DNA of 64,000 nucleotides. It comes from Caldilineaceae bacterium (lineage in GTDB: Bacteria; Chloroflexota; Anaerolineae; Caldilineales; Caldilineaceae). Below the pieces are notes generated by a model. The model saw nothing but the letters and a program-made list of their open reading frames with translations. It made no database searches and was not told where the DNA came from. Location: positions 62,001 through 126,000 of the forward strand of contig JAJDTL010000030.1 of the NCBI GenBank assembly GCA_022827195.1. The letters run 5' to 3'. A program made the translations under genes and the position numbers. Below are positions 20,695 through 37,757 of this stretch, piece by piece. How positions within the stretch are numbered: the stretch's first letter is position 1; every line of letters begins with the position of its first letter.

Positions 20695-22194
20695 CTATGG
20701 CAGGCTTGTCTCTCCCATCAGATAGCGGTCGCATTCGCGCGCCGCCTCTCGCCCTTCGTTGATCGCCCAGACGACGAGACTCTGACCGCGGCGCATGTCG
20801 CCGGCCGCAAAGACGCCGGGCACGTTTGTGGCGAATTTGCCGTATTCGGCCTTGGCGTTCGAGCGCGCATCCCGCTCCACACCCAGCTGGTCCAGTACCG
20901 GATTTTCAGGTCCCCTGAAGCCCATCGCAAGCAGCACGAGCTGGCAGGGCCATACTTTCTCGGTGTCGGGCACTTCGCGCAACTGCGGACGGGCGCCGTT
21001 TTCGCTGGGCACCCACTCGATCATCACCGTGTGCAACTCCTTCAGCCGCCCCTGTTCATCGCCGACAAACCGCTTCGTGCTGATCAGGAAGGTGCGCGGG
21101 TCGGCGCCGAAGCGTTCAGCGGCCTCGGCATGGCCGTAGTCTACTCGAAAAATACTCGGCCATTCCGGCCAGGGGTTGTTCGCCGCGCGCGTGGGCGGCG
21201 GCTTGGGCATAATCTCGAACATATTGACGCTGTTGCATCCATGCCGCATCGAAGTGCCGAGGCAGTCGTTGCCGGTGTCACCGCCGCCGATGACGATGAC
21301 GTCCTTGCCTTCAGCTGAGATAAAGGGATAGCTGAACCCTTCACCCGCAACTGGGCCATACTTGCCGTCCAGCAACTGCTTGGTGTTTGCGTGCAGGAAC
21401 TCCATCGCGAAATGCACGCCATCCAACTCGCGGCCTTCGATCGGCAGGTCGTTTGGGTTTGTTGCGCCGCCGCACAGAACGACCGCGCTGAAATCGTCCA
21501 ACAAGCTGTCGGCGGGAATGTCCCTGCCGACTTCGCAGTTGGTGACAAAGGTGACGCCCTCGGCGCGCATCAGGTCGACGCGCCGTTCGACCCGTTCCTT
21601 TTCCAACTTCATATTGGGAATGCCATACATGAGGAGACCGCCGATTCGATCGGCCCGTTCGTAGACGGTAACGGTGTGACCGGCCGAGTTGAGCTGAGCG
21701 GCGCAGGCGAGCCCTGCCGGCCCTGAACCGACGACCGCGACCCGTTCGCCGGTGCGGACCGCGGGCGGCTGCGGAACGACCCAACCCTCCTCAAAGCCGC
21801 GATCGATAATGGCGCACTCGATGCTCTTAATCGTTACCGGCGGCTCGATCAGGCCCAATGTGCAGGAGCCCTCACACGGCGCTGGGCAGACGCGGCCGGT
21901 GAACTCAGGGAAATTGTTGGTGGCGTGCAGACGGTCGAGCGCCTCGCGCCAGCGGTCCTGATAGACCAGATCGTTCCACTCGGGAATGAGATTGTTGATC
22001 GGACAGCCGCCCTCGGGCATCGTCCCGGTATGGCAGAAAGGGATGCCGCAGTCCATGCAGCGAGCGCCCTGCTGCTGCAAGTCCTGGATCGTCAGATGTA
22101 GATGAAATTCATCCCAGTCCTGAATTCGTTCTAGGGGCGAACGTTCCGGGAAGGTTTGCCGGTCGAATTCAAGAAAGCCGGTCGGTTTACCCAT
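20695..22194 (-). CDS. gltD: Glutamate synthase small (beta) subunit, NADPH-dependent
   Basis: A 499-residue flavoprotein that passes electrons from NAD(P)H to the GltB subunit. Cysteines in [13 protein letters not shown] near residue 45, followed by CPAPCEGSC near 102, bind the two [4Fe-4S] clusters. [19 protein letters not shown] near 155 is the FAD dinucleotide fold, and [19 protein letters not shown] near 290 the NADPH fold. The C-terminal [19 protein letters not shown] is the second FAD contact. The start [10 protein letters not shown] (22194) is the conserved family opening. It is 77 bases downstream of gltB. Confidence 0.96.
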   Translation of the reverse strand: MGKPTGFLEFDRQTFPERSPLERIQDWDEFHLHLTIQDLQQQGARCMDCGIPFCHTGTMPEGGCPINNLIPEWNDLVYQDRWREALDRLHATNNFPEFTGRVCPAPCEGSCTLGLIEPPVTIKSIECAIIDRGFEEGWVVPQPPAVRTGERVAVVGSGPAGLACAAQLNSAGHTVTVYERADRIGGLLMYGIPNMKLEKERVERRVDLMRAEGVTFVTNCEVGRDIPADSLLDDFSAVVLCGGATNPNDLPIEGRELDGVHFAMEFLHANTKQLLDGKYGPVAGEGFSYPFISAEGKDVIVIGGGDTGNDCLGTSMRHGCNSVNMFEIMPKPPPTRAANNPWPEWPSIFRVDYGHAEAAERFGADPRTFLISTKRFVGDEQGRLKELHTVMIEWVPSENGARPQLREVPDTEKVWPCQLVLLAMGFRGPENPVLDQLGVERDARSNAKAEYGKFATNVPGVFAAGDMRRGQSLVVWAINEGREAARECDRYLMGETSLP

Positions 22195-22271
22195 CGCTAA
22201 TCTCCTGGCTGCGTATTGCGTGAGTTCATCAGTTCGCAATACCGGTTACTGCCTGGCCCGATACGCAATAC

Positions 22272-27086
<4,815 letters not shown>

Positions 27087-27280
27087 AACGACATCTCCTC
27101 ATAAAGCTTTAGTTTCGTATCGTTCGCTCTGAGCGGGCAGCCGTTTGGCTACATCACCGCAAACGAACGCTCGCAACTAACAACTAATGCGAAGCAAGAC
27201 CGACTGCGCAGACCGGATGACGTCGTTGTCGATACGTGCCTACCTTGCCTACTGGCCTGGTTTTTATGCAACCAATCCAA

Positions 27281-27286
27281 ATTATA
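27281..27286 (-). promoter_or_regulatory. Possible -10 box for gltB
   Basis: TATAAT on the minus strand, about 195 bases before the gltB start. The best -35 at proper spacing (TTTTCG) is poor; a better TTGACG (27318-27323) sits 31 bases away, too far for a standard promoter, beside the short inverted repeat GTTGA-CGGAA-TCAAC, a possible operator. Confidence 0.35.
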
Positions 27287-27367
27287 TTCCGGCTAGTCTA
27301 CACGAAAATGTTGATTCCGTCAACTCGAAAATGCAGTTGTGCAGTCTATGTTTGCATGAGGACTTCC

Positions 27368-27388
27368 TGCCTCAATGACGTTGAGGCA
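27368..27388. repeat. Perfect 8-bp inverted repeat, TGCCTCAA / TTGAGGCA
   Basis: Arms 27368-27375 and 27381-27388 around a 5-base centre. It has no T-run on either side. It lies upstream of the candidate gltB promoter and could be a regulator-binding site or a transcript hairpin. Confidence 0.45.
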
Positions 27389-27481
27389 ATTCTGGTGCCC
27401 AAGGGCATCAGCCGGACAATTCAGGGTTGTTCTGCGGCTTTCCGCCCGCCATTTGACGTTACTACCTCGCAAGACACAATT

Positions 27482-27515
27482 CTTGAATGCGGGCATGGCT
27501 TGAATGCGGGCATGG
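27482..27515. repeat. Exact tandem duplication of a 17-bp unit
   Basis: The unit cttgaatgcgggcatgg occurs twice back to back (27482-27498 and 27499-27515) with no mismatch. It is non-coding as far as can be seen. Confidence 0.75.
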
Positions 27516-27578
27516 CGGAAGGTGTAACTATCACCGGTCCTCCTCGATTGGCTTGGAATCAGCAGGCCCGAGAGTAAG

Positions 27579-27602
27579 TTGCGGCGAAAGCATTCGCCGC
27601 AA
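27579..27602 (-). terminator. Hairpin downstream of leuA, probable terminator
   Basis: TTGCGGCGAA (27579-27588) and TTCGCCGCAA (27593-27602) form a perfect 10-bp stem with a 4-base loop, 35 bases beyond the leuA stop. On the minus transcript it is followed by CTTACTCTC, a weak pyrimidine tract rather than a clean T-run, so efficiency is uncertain. Confidence 0.55.
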
Positions 27603-27636
27603 CCCCAATCCGCAGCCCGCCCGGGCCCGGATCCAC

Positions 27637-29408
<1,772 letters not shown>

Positions 29409-29412
<4 letters not shown>

Positions 29413-29546
29413 TGCAGGATGCCTCCGAAGGTGACCTGATCGAAAGATGACGGATTCTCACTTCGGCGCCGCCGGGGGGCGTACGATGCCGCCGTCGCGA
29501 CGCCTCGACTGCCACTACGCGTAAGGTCGCTAAGGCCATCATCCAT
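29409..29546 (-). CDS. 45-residue small protein or leader peptide coupled to leuA
   Basis: A short ORF lies entirely between ilvC and leuA. Its ATG (29546) sits 8 bases after GGAGG within a near-perfect Shine-Dalgarno, AGGAGGTGAT (29551-29560), the strongest ribosome site I noticed in the window. Its TGA overlaps the leuA ATG (ATGA). The peptide starts [15 protein letters not shown], contains [11 protein letters not shown] in the middle and ends [11 protein letters not shown]. It is not enriched in Leu, Val or Ile, and I see no terminator after it, so it does not look like a classical leucine attenuator. It may couple translation, pause at the Arg run, or encode a real small protein. No family is recognised. 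Confidence 0.5.
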
Positions 29547-29550
29547 GTCC

Positions 29551-29560
29551 ATCACCTCCT
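29551..29560 (-). promoter_or_regulatory. Near-perfect Shine-Dalgarno AGGAGGTGAT
   Basis: Read on the minus strand, these ten bases match the 3' end of 16S rRNA almost fully. One ATG (29552) overlaps the site and is too close; the next (29546) has 8-base spacing from GGAGG. This decides the start of the small ORF. Confidence 0.7.
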
Positions 29561-29604
29561 TTCCCTACATTTCACACGCACTTCTTGCCCGCGGTTCGCG
29601 CTTC

Positions 29605-30606
29605 TCAGACTTCCTTTGCGTCTAGGAACGTCATCATCCTGCGCAGCTGCTTGCCGACGTCTTCCAGCTGCTGACCCTGTTCGTTGCGCCGCCGCTCATA
29701 GTAGATCTTGCCGCCGCCGTGATACTCGTCCATCCACTCTTCGGCGAAGGACCCGGACTGGACCTCGGCCAGGATCTTGCGCATCGAGACCTTGGTCTCC
29801 TCAGTGATGACGCGCTGGCCGCTCTTGTAGTCGCCCCATTCTGCCGTGTCGCTAACGCTGTAACGCATGTAGTTCAGCCCGCCCTGGTACATCAGGTCGA
29901 CGATCAGCTTTAGTTCGTGTAGACATTCGAAGTATGCGATCTCGGGCTGGTAGCCTGCGTCGACAAGGATTTCGAAAGCCGCCTTGATCAGCTCGCTGAC
30001 CCCGCCGCAAAGCACGGTCTGTTCGCCGAACAGGTCGGTCTCGGTCTCCTCGGCGAAGGTCGTCTCCAAGACGCCGGCGCGGGTCGAGCCTATAGCCTTG
30101 GCGTAGGCAAGAGCGTTGGCAAGCGCATTGCCTGTCGCGTCCTGATGGATGGCGACGAGCGCGGGAACGCCTGAGCCTTCGACAAATACCTCACGCACGC
30201 GATGGCCGGGCGCTTTCGGCGCCACCATCGAGACATCAACGTCATCAGGGGCAGCGATAAAACCGTAGCGGACATTGAATCCGTGGGCGAACATGATTGT
30301 ATTGCCCGGCTCGAGGTTCGGCTCGATCTCCTTTTTATACACGTTGCCTTGGATGGGGTCGGGGATGACGATCATGATCGTGTCGGCTTCGCGCGCAGCG
30401 TCGGCGACGCTTACCACGCGCAAGCCGTCCGCCTCGGCTTTGGCCTTGCTACGGCTGCCTTCGTGGAGCCCTATGCGGACGTCCTGGCCGCTGTCCTTCA
30501 TATTGAGCGCATGGGCATGGCCTTGGCTGCCGTAGCCGATTACGGCGATCTTTTTGCCGTCTATGCGAGAAATATCGGCGTCGTTCTCATAGTAGATCGT
30601 TGCCAC
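29605..30606 (-). CDS. ilvC: Ketol-acid reductoisomerase (NADP+)
   Basis: A 333-residue class I enzyme that rearranges and reduces acetolactate or acetohydroxybutyrate. [20 protein letters not shown] near residue 20 is the dinucleotide-binding loop, and [18 protein letters not shown] follows with the phosphate-recognising Arg/Ser. [15 protein letters not shown] near 125 and [19 protein letters not shown] near 190 carry metal-binding residues, then [19 protein letters not shown] near 225. The GTG at 30606 lies 6 bases after GGAGG and starts at the family position; the frame is open upstream to 30675. It lies 108 bases beyond ilvN. Confidence 0.96.
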   Translation of the reverse strand: MATIYYENDADISRIDGKKIAVIGYGSQGHAHALNMKDSGQDVRIGLHEGSRSKAKAEADGLRVVSVADAAREADTIMIVIPDPIQGNVYKKEIEPNLEPGNTIMFAHGFNVRYGFIAAPDDVDVSMVAPKAPGHRVREVFVEGSGVPALVAIHQDATGNALANALAYAKAIGSTRAGVLETTFAEETETDLFGEQTVLCGGVSELIKAAFEILVDAGYQPEIAYFECLHELKLIVDLMYQGGLNYMRYSVSDTAEWGDYKSGQRVITEETKVSMRKILAEVQSGSFAEEWMDEYHGGGKIYYERRRNEQGQQLEDVGKQLRRMMTFLDAKEV

Positions 30607-30714
30607 TGTTTCCTCCGGGAAATTGATTTCGTTCGAATTGTGGCAGCACCGGACGCGCCGTCTGCCGTCCTCCAACCCGCATAGAACAATCTACGCGAAT
30701 TCTGGTTTCCGCTC

Positions 30715-31275
30715 TTACTTCGACTCGCCGCGTCCGTTACCGTTCAGACTGGCGGCGGCCTTGAATATGGTCGTGGCCTGCTTTCTGCGTTTGGGCCGCT
30801 CGTCGCCGCGGCAAAGCGCGACGCGCCCGGTGCGGACCATTTCATCGATACCGAAGGGCCGGAGGAGTTCGATCAGCGAATCGACCTTGTCCTCGGTGCC
30901 TACCGCCTGCACGACCAGGTTTTCGGAGTTCACGTCCACGATCTGGGCGCGATAGATCTCGGCGAATTGCATGATCTCGCCGCGCGTCTCCGCTGTCGTG
31001 CGGACGCGTATCAGCGCCAGCTCGCGCAGGATGGCCAGCCGGTTGGTGATGTCCTCCACCGCAGTTACGTCGACTACTTTGCGCAGCTGTTTGACGACCT
31101 GCTCTGCAACGCGCTCGTCGCCGTCTACGACGAAGGTCATCCGGCTGATGCCCGGCGTTTCGCTGTGGCTGACTTGAAGGCTGTCGATGTTGAAGTTGCG
31201 CCTGCGCAACATGCCGGACACACGGTTAAGCACGCCGGGCTTGTCGCGCATCCAGGCGACGAGAGTGTATTGCAT
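30715..31275 (-). CDS. ilvN: Acetolactate synthase small (regulatory) subunit
   Basis: The 186-residue subunit activates IlvB and gives it valine sensitivity. The N-terminal ACT domain is clear: [20 protein letters not shown] followed by [14 protein letters not shown] second half with [14 protein letters not shown] and [18 protein letters not shown] is the IlvN C-terminal domain, ending [11 protein letters not shown]. It is 63 bases downstream of ilvB in the same operon. Confidence 0.95.
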   Translation of the reverse strand: MQYTLVAWMRDKPGVLNRVSGMLRRRNFNIDSLQVSHSETPGISRMTFVVDGDERVAEQVVKQLRKVVDVTAVEDITNRLAILRELALIRVRTTAETRGEIMQFAEIYRAQIVDVNSENLVVQAVGTEDKVDSLIELLRPFGIDEMVRTGRVALCRGDERPKRRKQATTIFKAAASLNGNGRGESK

Positions 31276-31338
31276 AGGTCTCCTCGGTTTCTCCAGCTTA
31301 ACTCCGCACCAATTGCGCGTGATGAAATCGGTCCTGCG

Positions 31339-33129
<1,791 letters not shown>

Positions 33130-33278
33130 CTGACGCCTCCTGCATTCATTCTGCGCACAAATCCAATCGACGATTCTGAGTCTTTACAAGTTCCCATTCG
33201 GATCACCCGCCTACTCCCGCCGCTGCACTTCCTCGACCGGCGGAACTGCAACTCGGGGATGTCCCGTGCTGCGCATAC

Positions 33279-33309
33279 AAAAAGACCCTTCCCGGTTGAG
33301 GAAGGGTCT
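33279..33309 (-). terminator. Attenuator terminator of the ilvBNC-leuA operon
   Basis: On the minus strand AGACCCTTCC (33309-33300) pairs perfectly with GGAAGGGTCT (33292-33283) around a 7-base loop and runs into TTTTT (33283-33279). It lies 150 bases before the ilvB start and 23 bases after the leader-peptide stop, the arrangement of a transcription attenuator. Confidence 0.82.
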
Positions 33310-33331
33310 GCACTGACCTGTGCGAGAGGCC

Positions 33332-33472
33332 TCACACTCTGGCCTCCGCGCCTTCGCCAACCGTATACGGCCTCAAGCCGCTTACGAGAAGGGCTACGAG
33401 ACCGATAAGAAGGAGTACGAGGCCGATTACTGTGTTTGCCGGTGAAAAAGCATTCATATTCAGGTCAGTCAT
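33332..33472 (-). CDS. Branched-chain-rich leader peptide of the ilvB operon
   Basis: A 46-codon ORF whose middle reads VIGLVLLLIGLVALLVSGL: 14 of 19 residues are Val, Ile or Leu. It begins about 30 bases after the predicted transcription start and ends 23 bases before the terminator. A pausing hairpin (GAGGCC/GGCCTC, 33341-33346 with 33326-33331) straddles its stop. GTTGGCGAAGG, near the end of the ORF (33361-33351), can pair with CCTTCCTCAAC across the terminator's 5' arm and loop (9 of 11 bases), a candidate antiterminator. No strong Shine-Dalgarno precedes the ATG. The hydrophobic run could alternatively be a single-span membrane protein, but position favours a leader. Confidence 0.75.
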   Translation of the reverse strand: MTDLNMNAFSPANTVIGLVLLLIGLVALLVSGLRPYTVGEGAEARV

Positions 33473-33508
33473 GGTGCAAATACGCTGACTCGCTCCACAT
33501 TTCGCACT

Positions 33509-33536
33509 ATTATATCCACAATTGTGACATGTGCAA
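33509..33536 (-). promoter_or_regulatory. Sigma-70 promoter of the ilvB operon
   Basis: On the minus strand TTGCAC (33536-33531), a 16-base spacer, then a perfect TATAAT (33514-33509). Transcription should start near 33502, 30 bases upstream of the leader ATG. Confidence 0.75.
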
Positions 33537-33657
33537 CTCTCGAATGCGGCAGAACGCACAACGAATTGCGGCCGAGTAACTATGGCCCGTCCGCCGCTGG
33601 CTCAACGCAGGCTGTAGAACACAGTCCGTAGCCAAACGAGCGTTCACCTGAGGTCTA

Positions 33658-33666
33658 TGCTATAAT
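33658..33666 (+). promoter_or_regulatory. Extended -10 promoter for the coiled-coil nuclease-like gene
   Basis: TGC immediately followed by TATAAT (33661-33666) is an extended -10 element; no good -35 is present, as expected for this class. The start would be near 33673, some 40 bases before the gene's ATG. It is divergent from the ilvB promoter, about 150 bases away. Confidence 0.6.
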
Positions 33667-33714
33667 CGAGCCCGGTGAGTGCTCTCGTTGGAAACAAAGA
33701 GGAGAGAGACTGGA

Positions 33715-34434
33715 ATGGCGGATCGCATGGCCATGCTGGAGAAACTTGGCAACGCTTTTGCGGAAGAACAAGCCGAGGTACTGTCAGAAGTTATTTTCAA
33801 CGCCTACAATGAACTGGTTCGGCGCGCCGATTTCAACGAACTCAAAGACGTTGTCCGCGACTTGGCCGAGGCTCAAAGCCGCACGGAGGAGCGTGTCGGG
33901 GCGCTGGCCGAGGCTCAGGGCCGCACGGAGATGCGTGTCGAGGAACTGGCCGAGGCTCAGGGCCGCACGGAGAAGCGTGTCGAGGAACTGGCCGAGGCTC
34001 AACAACGAACAGAATACGCGGTCCAGCAACTTGCACAGCAAGTGGGCGGACTGAGTAATCGGATGGGCGGGGACTTGGAAGATATAGCCGCCGACCTGAT
34101 CCATGACTCGCTTCAGCGTGAGCTGGGGTGGCAGGTCGACGGGCTAGGGCGCGCCTGGCAGTCGTGGGACGGAACTGAAGAGGAGATTGATGTCTTTGGC
34201 AAGGTCCATGACCCGGCCCGTCCCGATACGCCACTCTGGGTCGTGGCAGAAGTGAAATTCAACCTGACTATGCGGGATTTCGAACGTTTCGCGCTTCTGT
34301 TGGAGCGCGCCGCCCGGCATCTGGAAGGCGAAATTGTGCCAATCTGCTTCTGTTATCGCATAAGGCCCGCTGTGCGGCAGACCGCGCTCGAAGCGGGTCA
34401 TAGAATCGTGCTTTCAAACGGACGAATGATTTAG
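33715..34434 (+). CDS. Coiled-coil protein with PD-(D/E)XK nuclease-like domain (DUF3782-like)
   Basis: A 239-residue protein. Residues about 50-105 are a coiled coil built from 14-residue repeats of the form LAEAQGRTEKRVEE. The C-terminal half reads as a PD-(D/E)XK fold: a helix, then EEIDVFGKV with the active-site Asp, then WVVAEVKFNLT with the E-x-K motif. Proteins with this layout are widespread in cyanobacteria and Chloroflexota; their function is not established. The ATG at 33715 follows GGAGAG; the frame is open to 33679. It stands alone, convergent with a sulfatase gene 24 bases away. DNA binding or repair is plausible but unproven. Confidence 0.75.
   Translation: MADRMAMLEKLGNAFAEEQAEVLSEVIFNAYNELVRRADFNELKDVVRDLAEAQSRTEERVGALAEAQGRTEMRVEELAEAQGRTEKRVEELAEAQQRTEYAVQQLAQQVGGLSNRMGGDLEDIAADLIHDSLQRELGWQVDGLGRAWQSWDGTEEEIDVFGKVHDPARPDTPLWVVAEVKFNLTMRDFERFALLLERAARHLEGEIVPICFCYRIRPAVRQTALEAGHRIVLSNGRMI
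33862..34020 (+). repeat. 42-bp tandem repeat encoding a coiled coil
   Basis: Three near-identical 42-bp units begin at 33862, 33904 and 33946, with a partial fourth from 33988. Units 2 and 3 differ at only a couple of bases. Each encodes fourteen residues (two heptads), so copy-number change would alter coiled-coil length in frame. Confidence 0.85.
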
Positions 34435-34458
34435 GCGCGGACAGCCGCCCGCACTTGG

Positions 34459-35814
34459 TCATTCCGCCGTCATCGGATCGTCGACCTCTAACCGCCAGCG
34501 GGCCAACTCCTTTTCCAGCCGCTCCCTCTCAGCTTTTACGCCGTCCTCCTCGCTTAGGTCGTTCAACTCCCACGGGTCTGACGCGATGTGGAAGAGTTGC
34601 GTGCGGTCGCTGCCTTCGCTGCCCTCGCCGCTATTCGTGTAGTACCTGATCAGCTTCCACTCGCCGTCCTGCGCCATCCGCTGCACGTGCCTGTACGCGG
34701 CGTGCAGGTATGGCCGCGTCTCCGCTGCCGTACCGTCGATGAGCGGCATGAGGCTGCGCGCGTCAACTTGATCTGGGATATCCAGCCCTGCCAGCTCGCA
34801 CAGGGTCGGATAGATGTCGTAGGTATGCGTGAGCGCGTCTACCTGCCTGGCGGTCGCAACGCCCGGCCCGCGCATGATGAGCGGCACGCGCACGCTGTGG
34901 TCGTAGAGATTCTGCTTGCCCAGCAGCCCATGCTGCCCCACCGACAGGCCGTGATCGGCCGTGTAAACGACGATCGTGTCTTCGGCCAGTCCGTTGCGCC
35001 CCAGGGCGTCCACGATCTCCCCGATTTTCTCGTCCATGTCCGAGATCATGCCGTAGTACTCGGCGATGTGACGCCGCGTCTCCTCAGGTGTGCGCGGAAA
35101 GTCTGCCAGCTGCTCGTCCCGAAGCCACATGTCGCCGTTGTCGAAGGGATGCTGGCCCATAAAATTTGGCGGCAGCGGCATTGAATCGGGTGTATACTCG
35201 CCGGCCCAATCCGGCGGCGGCGTGCGCGGGTCGTGGGGCGCTGTGAAGGCGCAGTAGAGGAAGAACGGCCTGCTGCCGTCCTGCCTTTCGATAAATCGGA
35301 TGGCGGCGTCTCCGAAGAGGTCGGTCGAATAGCGGTCGCCAATGCGCTGGCGGTTGCTGTCGTAGGCGCCGCTCGGGTCAAAGTCCTGCACCGGAACGGC
35401 GAAGTGGTTGTCCATGCCGCCGAAAAAGACGTTTTCCACTTCGCTGAAGGATCGGGCAAAGCTGGGCTTGTCGTTGTGCCACTTACCCGTGCCAAAAGTC
35501 GTGTACCCGTTGCGGCGGAACAACTCGGCCAGAAATGTGTGGTCGGGATCGAGTGTCTGTCGGCCTTGGTGGTCGTTCATGTCGTTGCTGACCGGAGCGC
35601 GGAAGATGTGGGCGCCGGTGTGAACGCAGGCACGCGTGGGCACGCAGACGGCAGCCCGCAGCCCCCCCATGTGACAGTTGCGGCGGAAGGAGGTCCCTTC
35701 CGAGCAGAGCCTGTCGAGGTGCGGCGTACGCACGGTCGGGTCGCCGTAGGCACCGATCGAGGAGGCGCGGTGGTCGTCCGCGATGAGGAAGAGAATGTTC
35801 GGTTGCGTCGGCAT
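34459..35814 (-). CDS. Sulfatase (formylglycine-dependent)
   Basis: A 451-residue sulfatase. NILFLIADDHRASSIGAYG at the start has the metal-binding aspartates. CVPTRA at Cys57 is the C-x-P-T-R variant of the formylglycine motif; Thr in place of the more usual Ser is tolerated in the family. GTGKWHNDKPSF near residue 109 takes the place of the GKWHLG signature, and VVYTADHGLSVGQHGLLGK near 283 gives the second metal-site block. No signal peptide is seen. It is only distantly similar to the sulfatase at 365-1783. It converges with the nuclease-like gene; the ABC exporter follows on the same strand. The sulfated substrate is unknown. Confidence 0.92.
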   Translation of the reverse strand: MPTQPNILFLIADDHRASSIGAYGDPTVRTPHLDRLCSEGTSFRRNCHMGGLRAAVCVPTRACVHTGAHIFRAPVSNDMNDHQGRQTLDPDHTFLAELFRRNGYTTFGTGKWHNDKPSFARSFSEVENVFFGGMDNHFAVPVQDFDPSGAYDSNRQRIGDRYSTDLFGDAAIRFIERQDGSRPFFLYCAFTAPHDPRTPPPDWAGEYTPDSMPLPPNFMGQHPFDNGDMWLRDEQLADFPRTPEETRRHIAEYYGMISDMDEKIGEIVDALGRNGLAEDTIVVYTADHGLSVGQHGLLGKQNLYDHSVRVPLIMRGPGVATARQVDALTHTYDIYPTLCELAGLDIPDQVDARSLMPLIDGTAAETRPYLHAAYRHVQRMAQDGEWKLIRYYTNSGEGSEGSDRTQLFHIASDPWELNDLSEEDGVKAERERLEKELARWRLEVDDPMTAE

Positions 35815-35889
35815 GCGGGCGCATTCCTTGTACGAAGAGGTTGAATTCAGTGTAGGGAATCCGTGTGCAGGATTGCCGAATCGTGGTCG

Positions 35890-37719
35890 TCAGTCGCTAT
35901 CCATGAATTGCCGGCGATGGAGCTCGGCGTATAGCCCACCCCGCTCCAACAGTTCCTCATGGTCCCCCCTGTCCACGATCCGTCCATCCTCCATCGCGCA
36001 GATCATGTCGGCCTTGCGCACAGTGCTGAGACGGTGCGCAATCACGATTGCGGTACGGCTCCTCAGCAGCCGGTCAAGGGCCTCCTGGATCAGCGCTTCC
36101 GTGGCGGTGTCCACGCTCGCGGTGGCTTCGTCCAGAATAAGGATGCGGGGATCGGCCACGACCGCACGCGCGATACAGACCAGCTGCCGCTGGCCAAGCG
36201 ACAGGTTAGCGCCGCCTTCGAGAATCGGTGTCCGGTAGCCGTTGGGAAGATCCACAATGAATTCGTGCGCGTTTGCCTTGTGCGCCGCCTCTATCACGAC
36301 CGATTCCTCGACTTCCGGAAGGCCGAAGCGAATGTTGTCCATCACGGTTCCCGCGAATAGAAACGGCTCCTGCGATACAATGCCAGTCTGCCGCCGCAGC
36401 GACTGCTGCGTGACGGTGCGCACGTCGACCCCGTCGACGAGCACCTGCCCCTCGCTGACGTCATAGAAGCGCGAAACGAGGTTTGCCACGGTCGACTTGC
36501 CCGCGCCCGTGGGTCCCACCAGGGCCACAGTCTGCCCCGGCTCGATTACCAGGTCAACCTCCCGCAAGACCGGCACGTCGCTTCCGTAGGAGAAGCTTAC
36601 CTTGCGCAACTCAATCTTACCCTCGATCCCAGGCATCTCCTCACCGCTGGCGGGATCGGGGACCTCGGGTCGGGCATCCAGCAGTTCCAGAACGCGCTCG
36701 CCTCCGGCCATCGCCGCCTGCATCGTTGTATAGAGCTGGCTCAGCTCCTGTACCGGCTCGAAAAACCGGGTGACGTAGGCAAGAAAGGCGACCAGAACAC
36801 CGAGCTCCACTGCCCCCTGCGCTACCGCCCTGCCGCCGAACCACAGCACGATTGCCGTAGCCAGGACAGCAAGAAATTCAACCGTGGGAAGGAATACAAA
36901 CGAGAGTTTCATCGCGCTGACATAGGCGTCGAGGTTGGCCCGGTTCGCCTCGGCAAAACGGCCGCGCATCGCATTCTCCTGCGCGTATGCCTGTACGACT
37001 CGCATGCCGGTCAAGTGCTCGGCCAGCGTGCCTACGACTCCGGCAACGCTGCGCCGGGTCTGGCGGAAGGCTACCTTCGCTCGCTTCGAAAACAGGTAGG
37101 TCGCCAGCAGCAACAGCGGCACGATACTGAAGGTGAACAAGGCGAGAGTCGGGCTTAGCGCCAGCATGACCGCGACGATTCCAATCAGAACGAGCATGTC
37201 TCCGATTAACGCGATCAGTCCCTGCGACAAGAGCTCGTTGATCACCGCCACGTCGCCGATTACTCGAGATATCGTTACGCCGACTATGTGCTTGTTGTGA
37301 TAGCCCAGGGACAGCGCCTGAAGCTGACGCATCAACTGCGCCCGCAGAGTGGCCAGCACGCGTTGACCTACCCATGACAGCAGATAGCGCTGCCACGAGG
37401 CAGAACCAAATAGCGCAAGGTACATAATACCCATCGCCGCCGAAATCAGGGCAAGCCCGCTGGCATCGCCGCCCGCTATGTAGCGATCGATCGCGATCTT
37501 CAGCAGCAATGGAATCGCCAGCGTCAGCCCTGTAACCGCCAGCATCAGGAAAAAGGCCGCCACCATCTTACCGCGATGGGGCCGCAGATAGGTCAGCAGG
37601 CGGCCTACGACCTGGCCGTCGAATGCCTTACCCTCTTCTTCGCTTGCCATGCTACGCAGCAGGCTCTGAGGTCCCCCGCTGCGCCCCGCCGAACCAATCG
37701 ATATTGACATGATCATCAT
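35890..37719 (-). CDS. ABC exporter half-transporter (catalytically canonical partner)
   Basis: A 609-residue protein with an N-terminal six-helix type IV (exporter) membrane domain (about 45-340) and a C-terminal ATPase. Walker A is [11 protein letters not shown], Walker [13 protein letters not shown] with the catalytic Glu intact, and the H-loop is VIAHRLSTV. Its signature motif is LSLGQRQ rather than LSGGQ. It is 38 bases downstream of a second half-transporter whose ATPase site is degenerate. The pair should form a heterodimer like TM287/288, BmrCD or LmrCD, exporting lipids, drugs or peptides. The cargo cannot be read from sequence. Confidence 0.93.
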   Translation of the reverse strand: MMIMSISIGSAGRSGGPQSLLRSMASEEEGKAFDGQVVGRLLTYLRPHRGKMVAAFFLMLAVTGLTLAIPLLLKIAIDRYIAGGDASGLALISAAMGIMYLALFGSASWQRYLLSWVGQRVLATLRAQLMRQLQALSLGYHNKHIVGVTISRVIGDVAVINELLSQGLIALIGDMLVLIGIVAVMLALSPTLALFTFSIVPLLLLATYLFSKRAKVAFRQTRRSVAGVVGTLAEHLTGMRVVQAYAQENAMRGRFAEANRANLDAYVSAMKLSFVFLPTVEFLAVLATAIVLWFGGRAVAQGAVELGVLVAFLAYVTRFFEPVQELSQLYTTMQAAMAGGERVLELLDARPEVPDPASGEEMPGIEGKIELRKVSFSYGSDVPVLREVDLVIEPGQTVALVGPTGAGKSTVANLVSRFYDVSEGQVLVDGVDVRTVTQQSLRRQTGIVSQEPFLFAGTVMDNIRFGLPEVEESVVIEAAHKANAHEFIVDLPNGYRTPILEGGANLSLGQRQLVCIARAVVADPRILILDEATASVDTATEALIQEALDRLLRSRTAIVIAHRLSTVRKADMICAMEDGRIVDRGDHEELLERGGLYAELHRRQFMDSD

Positions 37720-37757
37720 TTGTGAGGGAGCTAAGCCCCTCAGGATTCCTCGGCCTA

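Larger units (their letters stand above)
27087..27578. other. Intergenic region between leuA and gltB with structured DNA
   Basis: This roughly 490-base gap holds no recognisable gene. Read on the minus strand it contains a possible -10 TATAAT, a structured 5' region before gltB (CGTTTG pairing with CAAACG and CGTTCG with CGAACG between 27116 and 27170), a perfect 8-bp inverted repeat (27368-27388) and a 17-bp tandem duplication (27482-27515). No branched-chain-, Gln- or Glu-rich leader peptide was found upstream of gltB. Confidence 0.5.

Noticed and set aside
27187-27378. 63-codon plus-strand ORF in the leuA-gltB gap
   Set aside because: No ribosome site, no family, and it crosses palindromes that look regulatory.
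33130-33500. T-box riboswitch upstream of ilvB
   Set aside because: The conserved T-box antiterminator sequence (AGGGTGGNACCGCG type) is absent, while a branched-chain-rich leader ORF is present.
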